Shown: piece by piece, positions 55,301 through 64,000 of the stretch
How the letters are laid out: each line of letters opens with the position of its first letter
Position numbering within the stretch: the stretch's first letter is position 1
Source: Prorocentrum cordatum
Lineage: Eukaryota; Sar; Dinophyceae; Prorocentrales; Prorocentraceae
Assembly (NCBI GenBank): GCA_963575745.1
Contig: CAUYUJ010017833.1
Span: 30,001-94,000, forward strand
Length of the DNA: 64,000 bases
Reading direction: 5' to 3'
Notes under the pieces: model-generated
Told to the model about the DNA's origin: nothing
The model's input: the letters and a program-made list of their open reading frames with translations, nothing else
The model's database searches: none
Position numbers and translations under genes: made by a program

Positions 55301-55412
55301 TGAGAAGCCCATGGCCGCCCAGGCAGCCACCAAAATTGCCCAAAAAAGGCCCAAGAAGCCCTCAAAAGGGCCCCCAAACGGCCCAGGAGGGCCCCAAGAC
55401 GGCCCAAAGTAC

Positions 55413-56170
55413 AACATCTTCAGGCTCATCCACGACATTGAAAAGGCGCGTTGCCCTTTTCTGCAAGCTACGCGGGCAACCTATGCATCGAGCGTCACAA
55501 GAAAGATGTGCAAGGCAACACCGAGGGAAACCGTACGAAGTCGGTCCGCTAGGCGAAAGACAGCCCCAAGACAGCTCAAATTAAGCCCCATGCGAGCTCC
55601 TCAAGAAGTCGAGGCGAGAGGTGTCACACTGTCACACTCAGACCAGTGATCCAAGGGTCGCCGCACAGAGTGCTTCGCTGTCACGGTGCATGGTGTGCCG
55701 CAGGCAGCTTGGTACCTCTACAAGTAGATACAAGTACCCTGATGGTAATACAACGCCAGAGTATGATAAGGTAAATGATTCGCTGGGTCAATGCGACTAG
55801 CAGGGGCCCGACTGCAAAGAGCAGGTGGATTTGCACCACCGAGAGCTCAGATTGAAGAGACGCTGTTCCCGTCAGGCAACGCAAAAATTCAGTGACCAGT
55901 GCGCCCTGCGCTGCAACATGCATGCCGCATCCGCTGCGCGCCCCCAGGCGCGAACGTGGCCTTCCCGGCGCGAGGAAGCATGACTGGCGAGCGAGAACTG
56001 CACAAACGACGGGCGGCACGGAAACAGAAGGAACAACTGGTTCGTTTTGCGGCTCGCTCGCCGAGACCCTAGTGGCCCAAAAACATGTACAAGCCTGGCA
56101 AACACACAACAAAAAAAGCCTGGCGAAGGACCCAACCAAATGCAGTTGTGAATACAGTCATTGTTAGCAT
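55413..56170. other. Unassigned complex sequence
   Basis: Follows the truncated fifth unit. A 152-residue minus ORF (56139-55681) starts with a signal-peptide-like stretch (LFLLCVCQACTCFW), but nothing else supports a gene. Confidence 0.4.
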
Positions 56171-56174
56171 CGCA

Positions 56175-56937
56175 TTCGGTGGATCTCCTTGTGGCGCCAC
56201 GAAGCGTGTGAAGAGTGTGCCGAAATAGGGCAGGGCGGAGCTCCCTATGGGTCCACAAAACGTTTGAGGGGTGGGCCAAAATGGGGCGGCGCCGCCATGC
56301 GAACTGCGCCACTGGGACCTTAGGTGGAGCTCCCGGTTGGGCCACGAAACTTGTGAGGGGTGTGCCACAATGGGGCGGCGCCGCCATGCGGACTGCGCCG
56401 CTGGGACCTTAGGTGGAACTCCCTATGGGGCCACGAAACGGGTGAGTGGTGTGCCACAATGGGGCGGCGCCGCCATGCGGACTGCGCCACTGGGACCTTA
56501 GGTGGAGCTAGCTCCCCATGGGGCCACGAAACATTTGAGGGGTGTGCCAAAATGGGGCGGCGCCGCCATGCGGACTGCACCACTGGGACCTTAGGTGGAG
56601 CTCGTTTTGGGGCCACGAAACGCGTGATGGGTACGCCAAAATAAGGCAGCGCCGCCAAGCGGACTGCGCCACAGAGACCTCAAGTGGAGCTCCCTATGGG
56701 GGCACGAAACGTGTGAGGGGTGGGCCAAAATAGGGCGGCGCCGCCAAGCGGACTGCGCCACTGAGACCTCAGGTGGAGCTCCCGATGGGGCCACAAACAT
56801 GTAGGCGGTGTGCCAAAATGGGGCGGCGCCGCCATGCGGACTGCGCCACTGGGACCTTACGTGGAGCTCACTATTGGGCCACGACACGTGTGAGGGGTGG
56901 GCCAAAATGGGGCGGCGCCGCCATGCGGACTGCGCCA
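56175..56937. repeat. Satellite, unit about 90 bp, about 9 copies
   Basis: GGAGCTCCCTATGGGGCCAC, GAAACGTGTGAGGGGTGTGC, CAAAATGGGGCGGCGCCGCC and ATGCGGACTGCGCCACTGGG occur in order. Cores start at about 56194, 56256, 56343, 56433, 56525, 56613, 56702, 56791 and 56880. Each unit carries the 12-bp palindrome GGCGGCGCCGCC. Confidence 0.95.
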
Positions 56938-57425
56938 GGGAGGAGGGGGCAGCGGGAGGAGTGACGAGGGGCGCTGTCTCTTCAAATCGAGGACCCAACA
57001 CCACAGGATGGTTGGGAAAAACAGCCCCCAGTGTGCGGAAGAGAAAACGCATCCAGCAGAGGCCGAACACTCCGTTTTCAAGGCTCCCGAGCCTCTGGAC
57101 CCGGCCCCAGCCCGCCGACGTCGCAACGTGTTCGCGGCGCGTGCCGAGCCCATTCTTCCCAGGCCTGGCGGTTCGCTGCGGGTTGTTTTTATCGCAGGCC
57201 CTGGGGGCCCGCAACACCGACCACGGGACGCCGAGGCGCCCTAAAAGCTCGTGTGGCACTTCCTGGCGCCGCTGGAAGCACGGGGCTGTAACCGGCAAGG
57301 GTCTTTCGAGACCCTCCCCCGAGCAATGGCAACGAATTCTCACTTCGGTGCCCTGATTGACGGACCGGGGCCACACCAATAGCAGAAAAGAATCGTTTTC
57401 TCTTCGGCACCCGCCGCGCAACAAG
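56938..57425. other. Unassigned complex sequence
   Basis: Overlapping plus ORFs (for example 56897-57244, tail rich in Pro/Arg/Ala) without a recognised domain. Confidence 0.35.
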
Positions 57426-58012
57426 GACGACGACGATGACTACGACTACGATTACGACTACGACCACGATACGACGACCATTACGACTACGATTGCGACT
57501 ACAGCCACGACTACGATTACGACGATCACCGCGACTGCGATTCCGACTACAAACACGGCTACAACCACAACCACTGTTTCCGATTGCAATACTCGTGAGA
57601 AGATGCTCACTAATCCTCTCGCGTGCGGGGGAGCCCACACTGGATTATTCCGTGGGAGAAAGAAACCCCAAACATTACCCAGCCCGCCCAACAATAGAGA
57701 GAAAATAATCTCCGCCGCGACGACGACGACGAGTACGATTACGACTACGATTGCGACTACAACCGCGACTACGATTACGACTACAATCACGATAACAATC
57801 ACGATTGCAATCGCGCTTACAACCACGACTACAACCACGTCCACTGAATCCGACTGCAATCCCCATGAGAAGGTGCTCACAAATCCTCTCGCGTGTAGGG
57901 TAGCCCACTGTGTATTATTACCTGTGATAAAGAACCCCTAAATATTGTCCAGCCCGCCCAACAATGTAATCTTCGCCGCGACTGCGACGACGACGACGAC
58001 TACGATTACGAC
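57426..58012. repeat. 270-bp tandem duplication carrying ACG/ACT triplet arrays
   Basis: TACGACTACGATTACGAC-type arrays at 57426-57560 and 57715-57840. The intervening complex segment is duplicated: AGCCCGCCCAACAAT at about 57682 and 57952, and CTAATCCTCTCGCGTG with CAAATCCTCTCGCGTG. Confidence 0.88.
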
Positions 58013-58015
58013 TGC

Positions 58016-58138
58016 GAGGAGGAGCAGGAGGAGGACGAGGAGGAGGCAGAGGAGGAGAAGGGTGAGAAGGCGGAGCAGGAGGAAGAGGAGCAGCAGGAGG
58101 AGGGGGGCAGGTGGGGGAAGAGGAGGAGGAGGAGGACC
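58016..58138. repeat. (GGA)n microsatellite, degenerate
   Basis: GAGGAGGACGAGGAGG and GCAGGAGGAAGAGG units. Confidence 0.92.
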
Positions 58139-58165
58139 AGCTCAAATCCAAGACTCCTCAGCGAT

Positions 58166-58212
58166 ACTGAAGTATACCCTCCCTCCAAGATCCCTCTTCA
58201 CAGGCCCTTACG
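58166..58212 (+). repeat. Short dispersed repeat, inverted partner of 35359-35404
   Basis: ATACCCTCCCTCCAAGATCC followed by CTCTTCACAGGCCCTTACGA. The surrounding 58139-58425 is otherwise unassigned. Confidence 0.65.
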
Positions 58213-58429
58213 AGGGGTCATGTCCACTAAGGGCATTGCCCCGCTAATGTGAACATTATGACGCGTTCCACAACATCATTCTCAGGAATTCAACGCCCCA
58301 AACGAACCTGACATTTGTACGGCTTGGCGATCCGGAACCGTGCCAGAACGCCACTCCTGGGACGTCAACACCGCGAATCAGCGTAACTGGTGCGCCCTGG
58401 CAATCCTGAATCGTCCCTAAACACACCAT

Positions 58430-58750
58430 GAGAAGCAGTGGAGCTCTTGCAAATGTCCAGAACGAATGTGCGCGGTGCTGAGGCGAGAGCCAAATGTTGA
58501 GAACCAACTGCCCTCAATCCGTGAAGCTCTTGCGAATGTTGAGCATGAATGTGCGCGGCGCTAAAGCGCGAACCACATGTTAAAAACCACCCGCCCTCAA
58601 TCCGTGAAATTCTTGCAAATGTTTAAAGAGAACGCGCCCGGCGCGAAGGCGAGAGCCACATTTTGAAAACCACCCGCCCTCAATCCTTAACCCTTGCAAC
58701 GTTTTGAACGAATGTGCGCGGCGCGAAGGCGAGAGATACATTTTTCCCCA
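58430..58750. repeat. 88-bp satellite, cluster 1 (about 4 copies)
   Basis: CCACCCGCCCTCAATCCGTG, AAGCTCTTGCAAATG, GAATGTGCGCGGCGCTAAAG and CGAGAGCCACATGTTGAAAA in order. Period 80-88 bp. Confidence 0.92.
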
Positions 58751-58839
58751 AACAGCTTTGCTGAACGAGGTGCTGTTGTGATAGAAGCGAACTCCGGCCG
58801 AGGGAAAGGGGAGCAGAGACATCCTCACAAAAATCTGAT

Positions 58840-58990
58840 GGTCCGGGCCGTTTCGCTTGAGACATCCTCACAACTCTCGTTTCTGAGTTGGCCGGGATTG
58901 GCCGTTTCGCCTGAGACATCCTCGAAAACGTACACTCTGGGACGCCGCGCGAGAGGTGGTCCGGGCCGTTTCGCTTGAGACATCCTCGAA
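58840..58990. repeat. 68-bp repeat, cluster 1
   Basis: GGTCCGGGCCGTTTCGCTTG followed by AGACATCCTC. The copies recur at 58840, 58895 and 58959. Confidence 0.85.
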
Positions 58991-59009
58991 ATTTTGATCC
59001 ACCATATCT

Positions 59010-60202
59010 TACATATCCCCCCTGGGACCCTGGGAGCCCCAGGAGGCCCCAGAGAGCTTCAGGAGGCCACAGGACGCCCAGGACAGGCCCCAGGGGTCCC
59101 CAGGACATCCCCAGGAGCTCCCAGGAGGCTCCTGGAGGCCCCAGGAGGCCCCCTGTCAGAACGTGTCAAATTAATACAAATCCGGTGTCGAATCGTTGAT
59201 TTTTCCTGCTCTTGTGCCCCCCCCCCATCTTGGAGGGCCCCGACGGCCACATGTTAGATATCCCCCCCTGGGGGCCCCAAGAGGCTTCAGGAAGCCCCAG
59301 GTGGGGTCCAGGAGGCCACAGGAGAGAGCAGGAGGTCCCCAGGAGGCCCAAGATGGCCCCAGGAGGCCCCCGCAACTCGGAGCTCTGAGACGCCGCGCTC
59401 GAGGTGGTCCGGCCCGTTTCGCCTGAGACTTCCTCGCAGCACGTTTCGCAAGAGACATCGTCGCAACTCTTGTGTCCGAGATGCCGCGCGCGAGGTGGTC
59501 CAGCCCGTTGGGCTGGAGACATCCTCGCAACTCTGGGCTCCGAGATGCCCTGCGCGAGGTGGCCCGGCCCGTTTCGCCTGAGACATCCTCGCAACTCTGA
59601 GCTCTGAGATGCCGTGCGCAAGGTGGTCCGGCCCGTTTCGCATAAGACATTCTCGCAACTCTGACTGAGCTCCCAGATGCCGCGCAAGAGGTGGTCCCGC
59701 CTGGGGGCCCAGAAGACCACATGTTACACGTCCCCCCTGGGAGCCCCAGGAGGCCCCAGAGAGCTTCAGGAGGCCGCAAGACGCCCAGGACAGGCCCCAG
59801 GGGTCCCCAGGAGATTCCCAGGAGGCTCCCAGGAGGCTCCCAGGAGGCCCCCTATCAGCACGTGTCAAGCTAATACACATCCGGTGCCGATTCGTTGATT
59901 TTTCCTGCTCTTGTGCCCCCCCCCCATCTTGGAGGGCCCCGACGGCCACATGTTAGATATCCTCCCCTGGGAGCCCCAAGAGGCTTCAGAAGCCCCAGGT
60001 GGGGTCCAGGAGGCCACAGGAGGCCCCCGCAACTCGGAGCTCTGAGACGCCGCGCTCGCGGTGGTCCGGCCCGTTTCGCCTGAGACTTCCTTGCAGCACG
60101 TTTCGCCCGAGACATCGTCGCAACTCTGGGGTCCGAGATGCCGCGCGCGAGATGATCCAGCCCGTTACGCTGGAGACATCCTCGCAACTCTGGGCTCCGA
60201 GA
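59010..60202. repeat. Segmental tandem duplication of about 0.7 kb containing CCCAGGAGG minisatellite and 68-bp repeats
   Basis: Equivalent points: AGAGAGCTTCAGGAGG at 59051 and 59757; ATCTTGGAGGGCCCCGACGG at about 59227 and 59929; CAACTCGGAGCTCTGAGACG at about 59374 and 60032. The second copy is about 45 bp shorter in the minisatellite. 68-bp units lie at 59380-59670 and 60040-60200. Confidence 0.9.
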
Positions 60203-60354
60203 TGCCGTTCGGGATGAAGAGGAGGTAGGGGAGGACGAGGACGAGGGGGAGGAGGCATGTTCTAACGTGCCATGCTAGCCCGCACTGGACGGGCGCGCAA
60301 TCTACCTTGGAAACCGCAGTGGGTTTAAAAACCCTGTTTGGGGAACTGCACTCC

Positions 60355-60615
60355 GGCTACAATTTAAACCACCCGCCCTCAATCTGTGAAACTTTTGCAA
60401 TGTTTTGAGACGAGTGTGCGCAGCGCTAAAGCGAGAACCACATGTTGATAACAACCGCCCTCAATCCGTGAAACCCTTGCACGCTGTTGAAACGAATGTG
60501 CGCGGCACCAAAGCGAGAGCCACATGTTGAAAAACAACCGCCCTCAATCCGTGAAAATCTTGCAATCTTGTGACACGAATGTGCGCGGCGCTAACGCGAG
60601 AACCACAGATTGTAA
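60355..60615. repeat. 88-bp satellite, cluster 2 (about 3 copies)
   Basis: Same unit as at 58430, with cores at about 60366, 60451 and 60536. Confidence 0.92.
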
Positions 60616-61119
60616 AATCACACTGGAAGCAATACAACATTCTCCATATCAGAAAAAAAACGGCCGGCGGAGAACAAATCCTGAAACAGTAACTGACGTA
60701 TCGAAAGAAACGGCGGCAAGGCGAACCAACGAATTCAAATAAGTTGGAACTCCCTGTAAAAAATTGGCGGCGAATCCCAGCGCGGAATTATTCAGGCGGG
60801 CTGCGTTTTGCAATCCGTTGAAAAAACTACAACGAACATAACAACACTGAATATCTTAGGCGGGCGTGGGACTCTCCCGATAAATATTTGCAATTCTATT
60901 AAAAAGGCGCACCGCGTGACGCGGAAGTGCGATTTGTTTCAATTCCCAACCAGACGAAACATTTCAACCCGCCCGCGGGCGCAACCGTAATCGCAACTAG
61001 GCAACAACAAAATGGCGGCGGGCTCGCCGGCCAAAATCAGTTCAAGATGGCGGCGGCGGGGGGGGGGCGCCCCCCAGTCAGTACTGCAGTGAGCACCGAA
61101 GAAACCGTAGTGATATTGT
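60616..61119. other. Unassigned AT-richer spacer between satellite clusters
   Basis: Lower GC than its surroundings. Contains CAAAATGGCGGCGGGCTCGC and CAAGATGGCGGCGGCGG near 61010-61060. No gene recognised. Confidence 0.4.
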
Positions 61120-61562
61120 AAACCACCCGCCCTCAATCCGTGAAGCTCTTGCAAGCTCTTGAAGCGAATTTGCGCGGCGCTAAAGCAAGAGCCACATGCT
61201 GAAAACCACCCGCCCTCAATCCTTAAGACCCTTGCAAGCTGTTGAAACGAATGTGCGCGGCGCTGGGGCGAGAGCCACATTTTGAAAACCAACCGCCCTC
61301 AATCCGTGAAGCTCTTGCAATGTTGTGAAACGAATGTGCGCGGCGCTAGAGCGAGAGCCACATGTTGAAAACCGACCACCCTCAATCCGTGAAGCTCTTG
61401 CAAGCTCTTGAAACGAATGCGCGCGGCGCTAAAGCGAGAACCACATGTTGAAAACCACCCGCCTTCAATCCGCGAAACTCTTGCAAATGATTGAAACGAA
61501 TGCGTGCGGCGCTAAAGCGAGAGCCACATGTTGGAAGCGGCACGCCCTCCATCCGTGAATAT
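61120..61562. repeat. 88-bp satellite, cluster 3 (about 5 copies)
   Basis: Cores at about 61127, 61209, 61290, 61377 and 61461. Confidence 0.92.
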
Positions 61563-61595
61563 GTTGTCAACCTTTCGCCATCAGGGTCATACGTG

Positions 61596-61632
61596 GTGAG
61601 GAAGTCTCAAGCGACACGACCGGCCCGCCGTT
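61596..61632 (-). repeat. Solo inverted copy of the CGTTTCGCTTGAGAC motif
   Basis: GTGAGGAAGTCTCAAGCGAC followed by ACGACCGGCCCGCC is the reverse complement of the motif at 34881-34914 and a relative of the 68-bp repeat. Confidence 0.7.
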
Positions 61633-61892
61633 TCGACCGGCCTCGGAGCCGCGGGGTGCGACAGGGAGGAGTCATCTAGAAGGGACAGGAATGGAGCAAG
61701 AAGAGGAGGATCGAGCTTGTTCCCCGCCGAAAGAAACAGGGAGGGGACCCATAACCAAAGACCCTTCGAGGCTAGCATGGGAGCGGCAGAGGGAGCGAGC
61801 GAGGGAGCCAATGCCGTCGGCGTCCAGCAAGAGTCCGCTGCTCCTTCCCAAGTGCTTCAGGCAGTATCGGTCCGCGGCCCTATCGGTATGTG

Positions 61893-61896
61893 GGAG

Positions 61897-61949
<53 letters not shown>

Positions 61950-62030
61950 AGACGACGACGACGACAACGCGACAACGACCATCAGCACGACGACGACGAC
62001 GACGCCGACGACGACGACGATCCGCTCTCC
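61893..62030. repeat. (GAC)n microsatellite
   Basis: GACGAC run with ACA/CCA slips. The poly-Asp plus ORF (61717-62400) is open mainly because of it. Confidence 0.95.
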
Positions 62031-62515
62031 AGGGCGACCAGGGCGGCCCGACTCGGGAGGCTCGGGGCTCCTTGTGTATGACGCGCCCGAACTGCATCGC
62101 CTCCAGCTTGCCGCAGCCAACCGGCGCGCAATGGGCCTGGGGCAAGCAGTAAAAGCAGAGCATCGAGCAAACACCGCGGAAGCCACCGGCAGGCCTGAGC
62201 TGTCGAATCGTGAAGCTGGATTGGAGCAAAGGCGGATCGGAACGCTGGCGAAGCATCCCGAGTCGAATCGAAAACGGACCGCCCCGCCTGGCTCCAGCTG
62301 GCCTCTGGCCGATGCTGGTGAATCGAACCGCTGGGGATCGGAATCGCATCGGAATCGCGGCCCCAGCCAGCGGGTCGAATTGCATCGAATCGGATCGTAG
62401 ACGGCCCTGACAGGGGGCGCGAGCGTGGCGGGGCGCGCTGGAGGATTGCTGTCCGCATGGGTCGCTTCTGTGAGCTTGTGACGACGCTCTTCGGCCTCCT
62501 CCAGGGACGCATGTG
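62031..62515. other. Unassigned sequence with GAATCG/GGATCGGAA short repeats
   Basis: At 62200-62400 GAATCG, GGATCGG and GCATCG hexamer-like motifs recur irregularly. No gene recognised. Confidence 0.45.
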
Positions 62516-62695
62516 GGCCAGGAAGGAGGAGGAGGAGGAGGAGCAGGAGGAGTAGAAGAAGTAGAAGGAGGAGGGGGAGGAGGGGGAGGAGGAGGAGAAG
62601 GAGGAGGAGGAGGAGGAGGAGGAGGACGAGGAGGAGGAGGAGGAGGACGAGGAGGAGGAGGAGGAGGCAGGAGGAGCAGGAGGAGGTGGAGAAGG
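62516..62695. repeat. (GGA)n microsatellite
   Basis: GGAGGA run with AGAAGTAGAAGG slips at 62555-62570. Confidence 0.95.
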
Positions 62696-62708
62696 CATCC
62701 CCGCGCGC

Positions 62709-63053
62709 ATGCCCCGAGACGTGCGGGCTCTGCAGCTGCAGGTCCGCCCCAAGGCCCACGGCGTCGATCCCATCTTCGAAACCGGCGGGGGCGGAGGGCG
62801 GGCGGTGCCTGGTGCAGGCCGTGATGGTGGCGGGCGTCGTAGCCGTGCCCCGCAGAGTGCTGCGCAGGCAAGTGGTCGAGGTCGCGGGAACGGTCGTCAC
62901 GGTGGTCGCTGCGGTGACGGTGGTGGCCGCGCGGGTGGTCGTGAGAAGGGCAAACGTGGCAGCGATTGCAGCGGTAGCGGTAGCGACGACCGCGAGAGTC
63001 GCGGCTCCAAGGTGATCGAGCCGCAACGCGCCGAGGTGGGCGTCGGGTCCTAA
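62709..63053 (+). CDS. Hypothetical Gly/Arg-rich ORF (low confidence)
   Basis: A 114-residue frame starting at the ATG at 62709 has an ordinary-looking N-terminus (MPRDVRALQLQVRPKAHGVD) and a Gly/Arg/Ser-rich tail resembling RGG-type RNA-binding tails. It ends at TAA 63051-63053. The minus strand is also open here, and the GGA array just upstream may drive the bias. No domain is recognised. Confidence 0.2.
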   Translation: MPRDVRALQLQVRPKAHGVDPIFETGGGGGRAVPGAGRDGGGRRSRAPQSAAQASGRGRGNGRHGGRCGDGGGRAGGREKGKRGSDCSGSGSDDRESRGSKVIEPQRAEVGVGS

Positions 63054-63961
63054 TTCGGGTCTCCGGCGGCGTTCGGGACGATCCGGGCACCCCCAGACGT
63101 CTCTCGGCGAGGCGCGACGGTCGGCGGTGCGCAATCCCGAGCAGCGCCTCGGCAGGCCCGAACGGGTGCGCCAGCGAGGCCAGGGAGAACACTTAGAGCC
63201 TCGGGCCCAGGCAGGGAGAGAAGGACGAAGGAGGAGGAGGAGGAGGAGGAGGAGGAGGAGGAGGAGGAGGAGGAGAACCACGGGCTGAGGTTGAGGGGGC
63301 CAGCCGCCGTCGTCGGGCCGCCGTCGACGTCGGCCCGCCCCTTGCCCCCCGTGGCCGCGCGCCGCGGCGGGCGATCGCCCCGCCGCCACCGCTGCGACCG
63401 CATCCCGCCCCCGGGCTGCTGCGGGGTCCCCACCCCGCGCCGCTGCGTGGGGGGCAGGCTGGGTGCTCCCCCGCACCCCCTGCCCTCCCCCCACCTGCGA
63501 GGAGGGGGGCGCCGCTGCAGGCGGCGCGCCGAGGCGCCACGCCGCGAGCCAGCGGCGAGCCCGCATGGCAGCGCCGCGCGAGGCAGCAGCGCGCGGAGGC
63601 GAGAGTGCTGCTCAGGCCGCGCACGGCTGCACAGGTGCTGACCCAGGACCACTCGGCGCAGCAGCCACAGCGCCACCAGCAGCACCAGTCCGACCAGCAA
63701 GACGGGATGGCGAACAGAGGATGGCAGCCATGGCACAAGGGCAGCTGGAAAGAGCAGCAGGAGCCCCATGCCAGCGACGGCCGCCGAGAGCAGCAATGGA
63801 AGCATGATGCACCATGAAGCAGGACGCCCAGCAGGAGGACAGGGCCGCGACCTCCCAGTGCGAGGAGGACAGACCGCGACGAGGAGCAGAGAGAAAGTAA
63901 GAAGGACAGCAGAAGAGGAGGACGCGCAGCAGGCAGAGCTGCCAGCGCTAGCGCGGCCCAC
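63050..63961 (-). CDS. Possible membrane-protein ORF at the window edge
   Basis: The minus frame from the first Met at 63961 has three hydrophobic stretches near its start: AVLLTFSLLLVAV (residues about 19-31), MLPLLLSAAVAGMGLLLLFP (about 53-72) and HPVLLVGLVLLVALWLL (about 84-100). An Arg/Pro/Gly-rich tail follows and runs through the GGA array at 63222-63275. The gene could begin outside the window. The opposite strand and other frames are also open in this GC-rich DNA, so this is tentative. Confidence 0.25.
   Translation of the reverse strand: MGRASAGSSACCASSSSAVLLTFSLLLVAVCPPRTGRSRPCPPAGRPASWCIMLPLLLSAAVAGMGLLLLFPAALVPWLPSSVRHPVLLVGLVLLVALWLLRRVVLGQHLCSRARPEQHSRLRALLPRAALPCGLAAGSRRGASARRLQRRPPPRRWGEGRGCGGAPSLPPTQRRGVGTPQQPGGGMRSQRWRRGDRPPRRAATGGKGRADVDGGPTTAAGPLNLSPWFSSSSSSSSSSSSSSSFVLLSLPGPEALSVLPGLAGAPVRACRGAARDCAPPTVAPRRETSGGARIVPNAAGDPN
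63222..63277. repeat. (GGA)n microsatellite
   Basis: AGGAGGAGG run of about 55 bp. Confidence 0.95.
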
Positions 63962-64000
63962 TCCAGCGAGCTCAAGAGGATCCTCGACCAGGCCCCATGG

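Larger units (their letters stand above)
49436..55412. repeat. Tandem array of a 1.1-1.2 kb unit, five copies (last truncated)
   Basis: Each unit begins GGAATCCACGTCCGG (49440, 50671, 52623, 53742, 54830). A conserved AT-rich part with AATGCAACGTATCCAATGTA follows, then CTCCCCCC, CGTCGACCCAAAG, GGCCCAAGACGG minisatellite, the CTTTCTCGCCTTT spacer and more minisatellite. Most units end with CCAGCCAGATGGAAGTTGGT and a GGGAGG-rich patch. Unit lengths are about 1231, 1952 (with an insertion), 1119 and 1088 bp. Leu/Gly/Trp and Arg/Pro/Lys ORFs are artefacts. Confidence 0.93.

Noticed and set aside
49436-55412. Tandem rDNA or 5S-like unit
   Set aside because: No rRNA sequence or Pol III internal control region recognised; the unit is mostly minisatellite.
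56175-56937. CCATTTTGGC on the minus strand of each 90-bp unit, identical to ten bases of the spliced leader
   Set aside because: Only ten bases match and the flanks differ. A repeated chance match is more likely.
61717-62400. 227-residue plus ORF with a poly-Asp tract
   Set aside because: The open frame depends on the GAC array. The flanks show no domain, and the minus strand is equally open.

Overview
This window looks like nuclear DNA of a dinoflagellate. It is GC-rich and dominated by simple repeats and satellites. It carries two sequences resembling relict copies of the dinoflagellate trans-spliced leader (945-963 and 8377-8394), a decayed alveolin-like gene, non-LTR retrotransposon remnants with the LINE post-RT CCHC knuckle and RNase H motifs, and what appear to be tiny exons of a Sushi (CCP) repeat gene separated by kilobases of repeats. 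There is no bacterial gene organisation, no rRNA and no convincing tRNA. Species assignment is inference; a core dinoflagellate fits best.

Layout. 1-6.6 kb: CA, GAG and ATC microsatellites and diverged minisatellites (about 118, 66, 90, 10, 9 and 101 bp). 6.67-7.49 kb (-): C-terminal piece of a LINE ORF2. 8.38-9.84 kb (+): relict leader followed by a frameshifted alveolin-like gene. 10-12 kb: ATC and CTC arrays, an acidic ORF and a foldback element. 13.1-14 kb (+): decayed retroelement RNase H. 14-19 kb: CTC/ATC arrays and unassigned DNA. 19.5-32.1 kb: a megasatellite block of GGTTCC arrays, a GGCTGA array and three copies of a 2.67-kb higher-order repeat built on a 35-bp unit. 33-46 kb: scattered GGCCCCAAGA-type minisatellites, four copies of a MITE of about 150 bp (two with perfect 8-bp target duplications), a 240-bp dispersed repeat and long CTC/ATC arrays. 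49.4-55.4 kb: a 1.1-1.2 kb unit in five tandem copies. 56-61.6 kb: 90-bp, 270-bp, 68-bp and 88-bp satellites. 61.6-64 kb: GAC/GGA arrays and a possible membrane-protein ORF running off the edge.

Genes. The strongest gene signal is on the minus strand: candidate exons at 46894-46800, 42022-41980, 37569-37465 and 36278 to about 36190. With AG acceptors and GC, GA and GT donors they join in frame into one complete second-half Sushi module and most of the next. The intervening 4.8, 4.4 and 1.2 kb would be introns that host satellites and MITEs. Nearly all other long ORFs are open only because the underlying repeat lacks stop codons in one orientation. Everything else recognisable is truncated or frameshifted.
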